This document shows, piece by piece, positions 7,073-14,554 of a DNA stretch of 15,944 nt. The position numbers and the translations under genes are program-made. The stretch covers positions 1 through 15,944 of the forward strand of contig JALFYG010000203.1 in the NCBI GenBank assembly GCA_022784805.1, given 5' to 3'. The first letter of the stretch is position 1, and every line of letters begins with the position of its first letter. The notes under the pieces are model-generated. The model did not search any database. It was not told the DNA's origin and saw only the letters and a list, made by a program, of their open reading frames with translations. Source of the DNA: Spirochaetales bacterium. Lineage in GTDB: Bacteria > Spirochaetota > Spirochaetia > Sphaerochaetales > Sphaerochaetaceae.

Positions 7073-8138
7073 TCATAAAATTGTATTTAAAGTCAGCGTG
7101 ATACTGGCTGCAGTCTTGGTGGCGCTCCTTGTGGGAGCAGTAATGATCCTTGCAACAGGAGAGAGTGTATTCAAGACATATTCCATAATCATTTCTATGC
7201 CATTCTCCAACTTCAGGTCATTTTCCGAAGTATTGGTAAGAATGATTCCTCTTACAATAATCGCCCTCGGTATCTGTGTATCTTCCCGCTGCGGTATCAA
7301 CAATATCGGTGCTGAAGGCCAGATGGCAATGGGTATTATCGCAACAACAGCTATGGCTTTTGTAGTTGCTCCACTTCCAAGATTTCTTGCAATTCCGATT
7401 GTTATTCTTGCCGGAGCCGTTGCAGGTGGAGTCTGGGGATTTATCCCAGGCATTCTAAAGGCAAAGCTGGATGTCAGCGAACTTCTCTCCACAGTTATGC
7501 TCAACTATGCAGCAGCACAGTTCTATGCATTTATGATCCGTGTTCCTCTCATCGATCCAAACGAGAAGACAGGAACTCCAATGAGTGCACGTCTTCCTGA
7601 CTCTACAGTTCTACATAAGATCTTTAAGGGAACTGCAGTACACCAGGGAATCTTCTTGGCACTCCTACTTGCTGTTCTTGTCTATATCCTTCTTTGGAAA
7701 ACAAGCTGGGGATATAAGATGAGAGCTGCCGGAGCTAGCCAGAGAGCTGCAAAATATGGTGGTATCAACGTATCAAGATACCTGATCATCGCCATGATCA
7801 TCAGTGGTGCATGTGCTGGAATGGCAGGAAGCGTAGAGCTTATGGGTAACCAGGGAAGAGCAATGGAAGGAATCACAGGCGGTTATGGATTCTCTGGAAT
7901 CGTAGTCGCTCTCTTCGGAGGCCTCCATCCAGCTGGAATCATTCCCGCTGCATTCTTCTTCGGTATTCTGTTGTATGCCCAGGTAAACCTTCAGATTCTT
8001 ACATCTGTTCCACCAAACTTGGTAGAAGCATTACAGGGTCTCATTATTCTCATCATCGTCGCTGTACAGATGATTCTTTCCAACCAGTATCTGGAAGATA
8101 AGTTCAGAAAGAAGTTCTTTAAAAAGAAGGAGGCGTAA
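7062..8138 (+). CDS. ABC transporter permease, first subunit (NupP/YufP type)
   Basis: This 358-residue inner-membrane protein of the BPD_transp_2 family (PF02653) has about eight to ten hydrophobic segments, starting with an N-terminal anchor at residues ~8-31. The family loop GINNIGAEGQMAMG (78-91) is visible, as is a cytoplasmic coupling region around KTSWGYKMRAAGASQRAAKYGGIN. It ends in a lysine-rich cytoplasmic tail. The start is set by AGGAG 7 bases before the ATG. It overlaps the ATPase gene and is followed after 3 bases by the second permease, with which it should form the heterodimeric channel. The larger size and the charged tail match the first of the two permeases in nucleoside systems. 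Confidence 0.9.
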   Translation: MKINHKIVFKVSVILAAVLVALLVGAVMILATGESVFKTYSIIISMPFSNFRSFSEVLVRMIPLTIIALGICVSSRCGINNIGAEGQMAMGIIATTAMAFVVAPLPRFLAIPIVILAGAVAGGVWGFIPGILKAKLDVSELLSTVMLNYAAAQFYAFMIRVPLIDPNEKTGTPMSARLPDSTVLHKIFKGTAVHQGIFLALLLAVLVYILLWKTSWGYKMRAAGASQRAAKYGGINVSRYLIIAMIISGACAGMAGSVELMGNQGRAMEGITGGYGFSGIVVALFGGLHPAGIIPAAFFFGILLYAQVNLQILTSVPPNLVEALQGLIILIIVAVQMILSNQYLEDKFRKKFFKKKEA

Positions 8139-8141
8139 ACT

Positions 8142-9089
8142 ATGGATCTGATTTTAAATACTCTTACACTTACAATTAGGTTCTCAGTCGCCTTGATGAT
8201 TGCATCCATGGGAGAGATGTTTAACCAGAAGGCAGGTATCTTTAACTTGGGATGTGAAGGAATCATGACCATGGGAGCATTCCTTGGTCTCTTGATACCA
8301 TTCTCATATGGCGGAGCTGGAAGCGTTCCATTTGGTATCAACTTCCTCGGTCTTGTGGCTGGAGCTCTGGCCGGAGCATTGATGGGACTGTTGTTCGGCA
8401 TAATTGTCATTACATTCCGCGCTCCTCAGGGTATTGCAGGTATCGGTCTCCAGATGTTCGGCGTAGGTTTGGCTGGAACTCTCTTCAGATCCTACATCGG
8501 AGGAAGCCAGTCCATTACTGGTATCACAGCCTACCCTATCCCAGGACTCTCAAAGATTCCAATCATCGGCCAGATTCTTTTTACTCATAACCCGATCATC
8601 TACCTCTGCTATGCTCTTATTCCAGTTGCATGGTTTATCATCTACAAGACTCCATGGGGAATGAAAGTAAGAGCTGTCGGAACACATCCAAGAGCAGCAG
8701 ACAGCCTGGGTATCAACGTAGCACGCGTCAGATATCAGTCTTTGGCACTTGGTGGAGCCATGGCTGGTTTTGCAGGAGCATTCCTGACTCTGTGCCAGGC
8801 AAAGATGTTTACAGCTGAAATCATCAATGGACGCGGATTCATCGCAGTTGCTCTTGTTTACTTTGGACAGTGGCATCCTGTGAAGATATTCCTTGGAGCT
8901 ATTCTCTTTACCTTTGCCCAGGTATTGCAGACACAGATCCAGATCTTCGTTCCATCCTTCCAGTACTATGAGTTTTTGACAATGCTTCCATACATTCTTG
9001 TAATTGTGGTATTGGCATTCAATAAGGAATCAAATAAGCTTGGACCTGCGGCTCTTGGTAAGCCATTTAACAGGGAGATGAGAATATGA
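8142..9089 (+). CDS. ABC transporter permease, second subunit (NupQ/YufQ type)
   Basis: This 315-residue polytopic membrane protein is of the same permease family as its upstream partner. It shows the FNQKAGIFNLGCEGIMTMG loop (27-45), which carries the conserved NLGxEG motif of this group. It also has the coupling-helix-like KTPWGMKVRAVGTHPRAADSLGIN, directly parallel to the sequence in the first permease. GGAGG lies 9 bases before the ATG, inside the end of the upstream gene. Its stop overlaps the deaminase start (ATGA). No oddities seen. Confidence 0.9.
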   Translation: MDLILNTLTLTIRFSVALMIASMGEMFNQKAGIFNLGCEGIMTMGAFLGLLIPFSYGGAGSVPFGINFLGLVAGALAGALMGLLFGIIVITFRAPQGIAGIGLQMFGVGLAGTLFRSYIGGSQSITGITAYPIPGLSKIPIIGQILFTHNPIIYLCYALIPVAWFIIYKTPWGMKVRAVGTHPRAADSLGINVARVRYQSLALGGAMAGFAGAFLTLCQAKMFTAEIINGRGFIAVALVYFGQWHPVKIFLGAILFTFAQVLQTQIQIFVPSFQYYEFLTMLPYILVIVVLAFNKESNKLGPAALGKPFNREMRI

Positions 9090-9565
9090 TGGAAAGCCAC
9101 GAATACTACTTGAAGAGAGCTATTGAAGTCTCAAAGAGAAGTAGGGAAAACGGTAATACACCTTTTGGTGCCATTCTTGTAGATGGAGAAGGAAATATCC
9201 TATTGGAGCAGGAAAACATCGAAATCTCTACAAAGAAGTGTACAGGACACGCAGAGACAACTCTTGCTGAGCGTGCTTCCGTGCTATATCCAAAGTCGTT
9301 CCTTTGGAACTGCACTCTCTATACTTCTGCCGAGCCATGCGCAATGTGTGCAGGAGCAATCTATTGGGCTAACATTGGCAGAGTAGTATATGCAATGACA
9401 GAAAAGAGGTTATTGGAACTCACAGGATCCAATGAACAGAATCCAACCTTCAGCCTCGACTGCAGAACAGTCTTCAGCCATGGACAGAAAGCTATTGAAG
9501 TAGTGGGTCCATTTCCAAGTTTGGAAGAAGAAGCTGCTGCAGTTCATAAAGGATATTGGAACTGA
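9086..9565 (+). CDS. Zinc-dependent nucleoside/nucleobase deaminase (COG0590)
   Basis: This 159-residue cytosolic enzyme of the cytidine/guanine deaminase fold has the proton-shuttle motif HAE (55-57) and the zinc motif PCAMC (84-88) in the context TSAEPCAMCAGAIYWA. The N-terminal TPFGAILV strand also fits. It would hydrolyse an exocyclic amino group from a base or nucleoside. The GAIYWA context and size recall bacterial guanine deaminase (GuaD) and related stand-alone nucleoside deaminases more than tRNA-modifying TadA, but the substrate cannot be fixed. Translation is coupled to the permease gene by an ATGA overlap; a second ATG follows immediately and could be the start. Its place as the last gene of the importer operon suggests that it processes the imported compound. 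Confidence 0.85.
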   Translation: MMESHEYYLKRAIEVSKRSRENGNTPFGAILVDGEGNILLEQENIEISTKKCTGHAETTLAERASVLYPKSFLWNCTLYTSAEPCAMCAGAIYWANIGRVVYAMTEKRLLELTGSNEQNPTFSLDCRTVFSHGQKAIEVVGPFPSLEEEAAAVHKGYWN

Positions 9566-9592
9566 AAACTAGAGCTATAAAATAACCGTATC

Positions 9593-9630
9593 CCTCCTGT
9601 TGGACCAAATCTGACAGGAGGATTCTTTTT
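9593..9630 (+). terminator. Terminator of the transporter-deaminase operon
   Basis: CCTCCTGT (9593-9600) and ACAGGAGG (9614-9621) form a perfect 8-bp stem with a 13-base loop, followed by ATTCTTTTT. It lies 27 bases past the deaminase stop. The next ~195 bases up to the -10 box of the following gene are AT-rich and hold nothing else I can recognise. Confidence 0.88.
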
Positions 9631-9825
9631 GATTACCCCTACTCTCAGATAGATACTGTTTTTCTGCACTCTTTCTCAATTTAATAAACTTTCAAAACCA
9701 GATTATTCTTTCATTTACTCTTATTGCATCATTAGACATCAAAAAAAAACTAAACAAATATCGAAAAAAGAATAAAAAATTGCGATTAAATCTGGGGTAG
9801 ACTCCTATTTTAATCGAAGAAATGT

Positions 9826-9831
9826 TATAAT
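9826..9831 (+). promoter_or_regulatory. -10 box of the broken ATPase gene
   Basis: A perfect TATAAT lies 22 bases before the original ATG (9854), with AGGAG 6 bases before that ATG. No good -35 element is seen at 16-18 bases. Promoter and ribosome site are intact although the reading frame is interrupted downstream. Confidence 0.5.
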
Positions 9832-9950
9832 ATACCTATAATAGGAGCAATCTATGTACATTAAAAGAGATATTGAAAAAACACTAATTGATGCATCTAA
9901 AACATTCCAAATAATTACTATCTATGGAAGTAGACAAGTCGGGAAGACAA

Positions 9951-10020
9951 CCACAGCAGATATTCTTTTTGGAAGCAGTTAAAACTGCTTCCACAGCAGA
10001 TATTCTTTTTGGAAGCAGTT
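9951..10020 (+). repeat. 30-bp direct repeat with 10-base spacer (40-bp period)
   Basis: The 30 bases at 9951-9980 are repeated identically at 9991-10020. The spacer between them is AAAACTGCTT. The unit starts CCACAGCAG and ends GGAAGCAGTT. One period is the extra DNA that breaks the ATPase frame. Perfect identity implies a recent event. Confidence 0.95.
9971..9992. repeat. Perfect inverted repeat at the duplication junction
   Basis: GGAAGCAGTT (9971-9980), AA, AACTGCTTCC (9983-9992) is a 10-bp palindrome with a 2-base centre. The same AAAACTGCTTCC (9981-9992) is also a perfect 12-bp complement of GGAAGCAGTTTT at 10011-10022, so two alternative hairpins can form. The spacer is thus an inverted copy of neighbouring sequence, as expected from polymerase strand switching. 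Confidence 0.95.
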
Positions 10021-11177
10021 TTAACTTTGTAACACTGGATGATCCTGATGACCTATCGCTAGCTTTAGAGAACCCGAAAGGCTTTCTTGAAGTTCATCAA
10101 TGGCCCTTGATTATTGACGAAGTGCAAAAGGCACCAGGATTGTTGAATGTCATCAAAATGATTGTAGACGAGAAGATAAGAAAATGGATGAGAAATAATG
10201 AAGAAAGACAGCTTATGTATGTCCTTACAGGTTCAAACCAGTATGAACTTCAGCAGGGAATATCAGAATCACTTGCAGGAAGGACTGCGGTTTTTGAAAT
10301 GTCTGGTCTGACCCAGATAGAAAAATGTGGATTACAGGGAGATGCTTTTGACGTAGATATAGATAAGCTCTTAAGAAAAGAAAATGAGAGTAAAGGTTTC
10401 TATAAAACAAAAAATGAGATTTTTAATCTGATTTTTGAAGGAGGATATCCTAATGTAGTTACAGGACAGAAACCTAGAGAGATTTATTATAAATCCTATG
10501 TTGATACCTACATAGAAAAAGATGTAAGAAAGCTGATCTCTGCAACGAGTGAAATGCAGTTTCGACGTTTTTTGTCTCTAATCGCTCTTAGAACTGCACA
10601 GGAACTTAATTATTCCAATTTATCTTCTGATCTCGGCATTGATGTTGATACATGCAAAAGATGGATTTCAATTCTTGAAACATCTGGCATTATTGTTCTC
10701 TTAGAGCCATATATGTCAAACATTTCAAAGCGTGTTATCAAGACACCAAAATTATATTTTATGGATACTGGGTTATGCGCATATCTCTGTAAATGGCCAA
10801 ATGCCCAGATGCTTCAGGACTGTGCAATGAGTGGTGCATTCTTTGAGACGTACATTGTTTCGGAGATATTCAAGAGCTACTATAACAAAGCCATTAATCC
10901 CAAAGGCTCCTTATATTACTACAGAGACATAGACAAAAAGGAGGTTGATATTCTTTTGGTAAAGAATAACTGTCTTTATCCCATTGAAATCAAGAAGAAT
11001 GAGACTCCAATTAAAGCTACAAAAAACTTTAATGTTCTGGACAAATATCATCAGGAGATCAAGACAGGACTTGTTATATGCAACTGTGACCGTATTCGAC
11101 CAGTTAATGAAAAAGCGTATATTTTCCCAGTCTATCTAGTTGGAGTATAAGAGTAGCGTTATGTGATATAAAATACG

Positions 11178-11217
11178 AAAAAATCGGGGACTATTTCATG
11201 GTGTCGAGATAGTCCCC
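11178..11217 (-). terminator. Terminator of the oxidoreductase gene, between convergent genes
   Basis: GGGGACTAT (11186-11194) and ATAGTCCCC (11209-11217) form a perfect 9-bp stem with a 14-base loop. On the minus strand the stem is followed by GATTTTTT (to 11178), an ideal terminator 19 bases past the oxidoreductase stop. On the plus strand the tail is only TAATCGC, so it would terminate the ATPase transcript weakly at best. Confidence 0.85.
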
Positions 11218-11236
11218 TAATCGCAATATTAATGAT

Positions 11237-12568
11237 TTATGCCTCTCCCCCGCCAATGACCTGTTCGCCAAAGGCATCTACTACAGGCTCATCGTAGACA
11301 GGGATATCTTTATAAGGATCCACTTCATTCTTTTCAGGAAGAGACTTCATATACTCGTCCATGCTGACTGCAACACGCTTAGCCATGGCAACAGCCTCGA
11401 CAACAGTGCGGGCACCGTTTACAGCATCACCTCCAGCATAGACTCCAGCTCTTGAAGTCTTACCTGTAGAGTCTACAGACAACAAACCTGAGTTAGTTGT
11501 ATCGAGCCCCTCTGTAGTCTTAATGAGAGTGCTCTCTGCAGACTGTCCGATTGCAACGATGACTCCTGTATGTGGATAGAACTTCTCGCTTCCTTCAATC
11601 TTCTCCACGCTGCCATCTTCCTTTGTTACGGAATCAAGGCAGATCATTCCCTTGTCCCTTATTTCAAGAGGAATCTTGTTGAATCTGAAGTCAACGCCTT
11701 CAATCTTTGCATATGAATATTCATAGCTTGAAGCCTGGACATGGTTCTCATCGGATCTGGAGTAACATACTACGTGTCTTGCACCATTTCTGATGGCAGT
11801 TCTGGCACAGTCCATAGCTGAGTTTCCAACTCCGATTACAGCTACGCTGTCTCCAAGATTGAATGCCTTGCTGTTTCCAAGATAGTCAATTGCAAAGACA
11901 ACGTTTCCAAGGCTCTCGCCCTTGATGTGCATAGCAGATGGCTTACGAAGTCCTGCACCGATGAATACACTGTCATATCCATCTCTGAAGAGATCGTCGA
12001 TAGTAAGTGTTCTTCCTATGGTTGTATGGGTTCTGACCTTGATATCCTTCAACTCCAAGTGTCTGTACTGGAAGTCATCCAAGACTCTGTCCGGGAGACG
12101 GAATGATGGGATACCATATCTCATGACGCCGCCGATTTTGTCACGAGCCTCGAAGATTGTGATGTCATATCCCCATCTGGCAAGAAGAACGGCGATTGTA
12201 AGGCCTGCAGGACCTGAACCTACTATGGCGACCCTCTTTCCATTCTTTGGAGCTGGTCCCATTACCATCTTGTTTGCATATGTTGTTGAGATATAGTCTT
12301 CAATGACAGAGAAATGAACAGGATCATGAGTCTTCATCTTGTTCCTGATGCAGTGTCCTTCACACTGTCTCTCATGGTTACAGACTATTGAACATACTGT
12401 AGTGAGAGGATTATTTTCAAAAAGCATCTTTCCTGCTTCATCTATTTTGCCACCCTTTAAAAGTCTGATAGCTTCAGGGATATTAGTCTTTATAGGACAC
12501 CCTTCCTGGCAAAGAGGATTCTTACATCCAAGACATTTGTTAGCTTCGTCCAAAACGTGAAGTGCCAT
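11237..12568 (-). CDS. GltD-like NAD(P)/FAD oxidoreductase with N-terminal iron-sulfur domain
   Basis: This 443-residue cytoplasmic flavoprotein resembles the glutamate synthase small subunit, NfnB/SudA and the PreT subunit of dihydropyrimidine dehydrogenase. The N-terminal Fer4_20 domain has cysteines 12, 15, 20 and 24 (CLGCKNPLCQEGCP) and 59, 63, 69 and 73, ligands for two [4Fe-4S] clusters. The FAD site is VAIVGSGPAGLTIAVLLA with E-A-R-D about 30 residues later. The NADPH fold is VIGVGNSAMDCARTAIRNG, and the C-terminal FAD contact is GVYAGGDAVNGARTVVEA. AAGGAGA lies 8 bases before the ATG. No large subunit (GltB), NfnA or PreA partner is adjacent, so its electron partner is unknown. Calling it glutamate synthase would be over-interpretation. 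The length is slightly below a classical GltD (~470) and fits the stand-alone group. Confidence 0.88.
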   Translation of the reverse strand: MALHVLDEANKCLGCKNPLCQEGCPIKTNIPEAIRLLKGGKIDEAGKMLFENNPLTTVCSIVCNHERQCEGHCIRNKMKTHDPVHFSVIEDYISTTYANKMVMGPAPKNGKRVAIVGSGPAGLTIAVLLARWGYDITIFEARDKIGGVMRYGIPSFRLPDRVLDDFQYRHLELKDIKVRTHTTIGRTLTIDDLFRDGYDSVFIGAGLRKPSAMHIKGESLGNVVFAIDYLGNSKAFNLGDSVAVIGVGNSAMDCARTAIRNGARHVVCYSRSDENHVQASSYEYSYAKIEGVDFRFNKIPLEIRDKGMICLDSVTKEDGSVEKIEGSEKFYPHTGVIVAIGQSAESTLIKTTEGLDTTNSGLLSVDSTGKTSRAGVYAGGDAVNGARTVVEAVAMAKRVAVSMDEYMKSLPEKNEVDPYKDIPVYDEPVVDAFGEQVIGGGEA

Positions 12569-12592
12569 TCTATCGTCTCCTTCTTTTTTTCA

Positions 12593-12598
12593 ATTATA
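12593..12598 (-). promoter_or_regulatory. -10 box of the oxidoreductase gene
   Basis: TATAAT on the minus strand lies 24 bases before the ATG at 12568, in the 82-base AT-rich gap after the ung gene. The -35 area is weak. It suggests that the gene can be transcribed apart from ung; read-through from ung is also possible because no clear terminator follows ung. Confidence 0.45.
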
Positions 12599-12650
12599 GA
12601 TTTATTTCAAAGAACATTAACGAAAGGTATTTGTAGAGAAAAGAAAATGT

Positions 12651-13310
12651 TTACCAAATAATTGGATCAAGGGAATGGGAAATGAGAAAGTCGTTTGCTT
12701 TCCTGAAGTGTCCGTTGCCAAAAAATCCTCTGTAAGCGCTCAATGGGCTTGGATGAGCAGACTCAAGAATAAGATGGACAGGATTGGTGATCATCACCTT
12801 CTTGCTTCTTGCATAACTTCCCCAGAGAAGAAATACCTTTGGATTAGGATCAGCGTTCAGGGCCATGATTGCGTTGTCCGTGAACGTTTCCCATCCCTTT
12901 CCTTGGTGGGATGCAGCCTGATGGGCCCTTACGGTAAGGGTACTGTTAAGTAAAAGCACTCCCTGCTCCGCCCAGCGGGTAAGGTCACTGGACCAAGGCT
13001 CATGCAACAAGCCTTCGTTTTTCAATTCTTCTTTTATATTTCTCAAGGACGGGGGTTCTACAGTTCCCTCTCTGACGCTGAAACTAAGGCCCATGGCCTG
13101 CCCTTCTTCATGATATGGGTCCTGCCCCACCAAAACCACCTTGGTCTTTGAAAGAGGAGTAAGACGGAAAGCCTGGAAGATTTCATCCATTGGAGGAAAG
13201 ATCTGACGAGTAGCATACTCTGTTTTCAAAAAAGAGCGAAGAGAGAGATAGTATGGCTTCTGTTGTTCCACATTAAATAGCTCCTGCCAGTCATTTCCAA
13301 CCCTGATCAT
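12651..13310 (-). CDS. ung: Uracil-DNA glycosylase, family 1
   Basis: This is a 219-residue base-excision repair enzyme that removes uracil from DNA. The diagnostic motifs are all present: the water-activating loop GQDPYH (62-67, catalytic Asp64), the PPSLRNI loop (~87-92), LLLNSTLTV (~119-127), VFLLWGSYA, and the minor-groove loop HPSPLSA (186-192). The length is standard. The start ATG is preceded by AGGAGAAAGGAAA, giving two overlapping ribosome-site choices. A hairpin with a T-rich tail lies just upstream of this site. It precedes the oxidoreductase gene on the same strand with an 82-base gap. No defect seen. Confidence 0.97.
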   Translation of the reverse strand: MIRVGNDWQELFNVEQQKPYYLSLRSFLKTEYATRQIFPPMDEIFQAFRLTPLSKTKVVLVGQDPYHEEGQAMGLSFSVREGTVEPPSLRNIKEELKNEGLLHEPWSSDLTRWAEQGVLLLNSTLTVRAHQAASHQGKGWETFTDNAIMALNADPNPKVFLLWGSYARSKKVMITNPVHLILESAHPSPLSAYRGFFGNGHFRKANDFLISHSLDPIIW

Positions 13311-13324
13311 TTTCCTTTCTCCTA

Positions 13325-13355
13325 AAGAAAGTCCCCTGGATAAACCTGAGGGGAC
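13325..13355 (-). terminator. Terminator-like hairpin in the ung leader
   Basis: GTCCCCT (13331-13337) and AGGGGAC (13349-13355) pair perfectly (7 bp, 11-base loop). On the minus strand the stem is followed by TTTCTTT, then the ung ribosome site. No gene ends upstream on this strand. It may be an attenuator, an RNA-stability element, or the end of a short upstream transcript. The T-run is interrupted, so strength is uncertain. Confidence 0.45.
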
Positions 13356-13505
13356 ACTAAGAAATATAGACTTATGCGCGTTTATGAATTGAGGTTACAC
13401 TGAGAGTTGGGGGCTGTAAAGAAAAATTTTGGACTTTACTTTTCTTTTAGTTATATAGTTTTTGTAGCAGAATTACTTATATAGAAAGAAACTGCATAAA
13501 AGTGA

Positions 13506-13511
13506 TATCAT
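13506..13511 (+). promoter_or_regulatory. Possible -10 box directly before the small membrane protein gene
   Basis: TATCAT ends 6 bases before the ATG at 13518, which would put the transcription start at or next to the start codon. No good -35 box is seen 17 bases upstream. The 142-base divergent gap to the ung leader hairpin is otherwise AT-rich with no recognised element. Confidence 0.3.
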
Positions 13512-13517
13512 AGTTAT

Positions 13518-13991
13518 ATGGGTACTTTATCTTTAGCAATATCTGGTTTTGGAATTATAGTTTTCTTGGCTGCAATGATACCAAACTTCGCCTATATGCT
13601 CCTTGCTCCCCAAGAGCAGATAGAAGATGAAAGGAAGAAATCACACCTGAATGCAGAGGACTTGTCCCGTGATTTCTTCGCTTTTTTCCTTGTGGCCTTC
13701 GTGGCAGAGGAGAAAGCAAGCATCGTTTATTTAATCGTCGCCATCGTTTTCTTACTTCTTTATTACCTTACTTGGATGAGGTACTTTAAAAATGGAAAGA
13801 AGACAGAATACCTACTCTCTCCGTTGGGCTTTGTACCGGTTCCACTGGCAATCTTTCCAAACATCTACTTTGCCTTTGCTTCCCTGTACCTTAATAACAT
13901 GCTGGCATTTTCCCTCTGTTTGATCTTTGCCTTCTTCCATATCAAGGAAGCTCTCAAGGAATATAAGAAAATGAAGGAAGAAGCAAAATGA
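13518..13991 (+). CDS. Unrecognised small integral membrane protein
   Basis: I do not recognise a family. The 157-residue protein has about four hydrophobic segments: ~6-29, ~52-86 (possibly two helices with AEEK between them), ~99-125 and ~126-143. A charged loop (EQIEDERKKSHLNAEDLSRD, 33-52) and a lysine/glutamate-rich C-terminus lie outside the membrane. No signal peptide, catalytic motif or lipobox is seen. The start ATG has no Shine-Dalgarno sequence, and a -10-like TATCAT lies only 6 bases upstream. The first in-frame alternative, Met20, has no better site. The stop overlaps the YbaK-type gene by ATGA, so the two are translationally coupled. That link does not by itself imply a shared function. 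Confidence 0.7.
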   Translation: MGTLSLAISGFGIIVFLAAMIPNFAYMLLAPQEQIEDERKKSHLNAEDLSRDFFAFFLVAFVAEEKASIVYLIVAIVFLLLYYLTWMRYFKNGKKTEYLLSPLGFVPVPLAIFPNIYFAFASLYLNNMLAFSLCLIFAFFHIKEALKEYKKMKEEAK

Positions 13992-14467
13992 AGACAACTG
14001 GTATAAAGACAAATGCCATGAGAATCCTGGATTCCCTCTCTATTGAATATGAAGTGCACAAGTATCAATGGGATGAAGAGCACTTGGATGCAGTCCATGC
14101 AGCAGAGAGTATCGGCCTCGACACAGAGAGGGTCTTCAAGACAATAGTCATGAAAAACAGTGATAACAAACTCTTTGTATTCTGTCTCCCTGCAGACTTC
14201 TCCATCTCCCTAAAGAAAGCAAGAGCTTTGACAGGAAGTAAGGAGATAGACTTATTGAAGACAGATGAGCTACGAAAGTACACAGGATACATTCGTGGGG
14301 GCTGCTCACCCTTGGGCATGATAAAAAAGTATCCTACGTTTATCGAAGAGACAGCACTTCTTGAGGACACGATTTATGTGTCTGCGGGAGAGAGAGGATA
14401 CCAGTTGGAACTCAAGCCCGAAGACCTAAGAAGGGCCTCTGACGCTGTTTTTGCAGACTTCGTGTAG
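13988..14467 (+). CDS. YbaK/EbsC-type aminoacyl-tRNA deacylase (Cys-tRNA(Pro) type)
   Basis: This 159-residue protein of the YbaK/ProX editing-domain family hydrolyses mischarged aminoacyl-tRNA; YbaK itself acts on Cys-tRNA(Pro). Visible family features are VFKTIVMK with the conserved Lys51, the GGCSPLG loop (104-110) followed by MIKK, and the C-terminal SAGERGYQLEL strand. The length matches YbaK (~159). AAGGAAG lies about 8 bases before the ATG, which overlaps the stop of the membrane-protein gene. A weak CAAC/GTTG hairpin with TTTTT follows the stop near 14475-14496, perhaps a terminator. The deacylase family is confident; the exact amino acid specificity is inferred from similarity to YbaK. 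Confidence 0.92.
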   Translation: MKTTGIKTNAMRILDSLSIEYEVHKYQWDEEHLDAVHAAESIGLDTERVFKTIVMKNSDNKLFVFCLPADFSISLKKARALTGSKEIDLLKTDELRKYTGYIRGGCSPLGMIKKYPTFIEETALLEDTIYVSAGERGYQLELKPEDLRRASDAVFADFV

Positions 14468-14554
14468 AACAACAACCTACAGTTGATTGATTTTTCTACT
14501 CAAACAACTCTTAGGCTATACCATCAACCACTCTTGGAGTGTTAGAGTCTCTCT

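Larger units (their letters stand above)
9854..11150 (+). pseudogene. AAA ATPase with DUF4143 domain, frame broken by a 40-bp duplication
   Basis: The gene starts at ATG 9854 (AGGAG 6 bases upstream) and encodes MYIKRDIEKTL... with an intact Walker A, GSRQVGKTT (residues 25-33). After 42 residues it meets TAA at 9980-9982. A 40-bp duplication (9951-10020) causes both the stop and a frame change. Removing 40 bases restores a continuous 418-residue protein of the COG1373 family. The rest is intact: Walker B LIIDEVQ, sensor-like VLTGSN, the central EGGYPNVV region, a winged-helix-like segment, and the C-terminal DUF4143 part with KEVDILL...YPIEIKK, like a PD-(D/E)XK nuclease core. The downstream frame is open from an ATG at 9924, but that start has no ribosome site and misses Walker A. 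The family is widespread, poorly understood and often horizontally acquired. It may be a recent pseudogene, a reversible off-state, or a sequencing/assembly error. Confidence 0.85.

Noticed and set aside
9951..10020. CRISPR-like array
   Set aside because: There are only two copies, a 10-base spacer that is an inverted copy of the repeat end, and the location is inside a gene. This is a local duplication.
9924..11150. Taking the ATPase gene as an intact 408-residue protein starting at 9924
   Set aside because: That start has no ribosome site and its first ~25 residues read the wrong frame through the duplication. The original start at 9854 has AGGAG, a promoter and Walker A.
11186..11217. Bidirectional terminator
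   Set aside because: The stem is perfect but only the minus-strand side has a T-run, so I assign it to the oxidoreductase gene.
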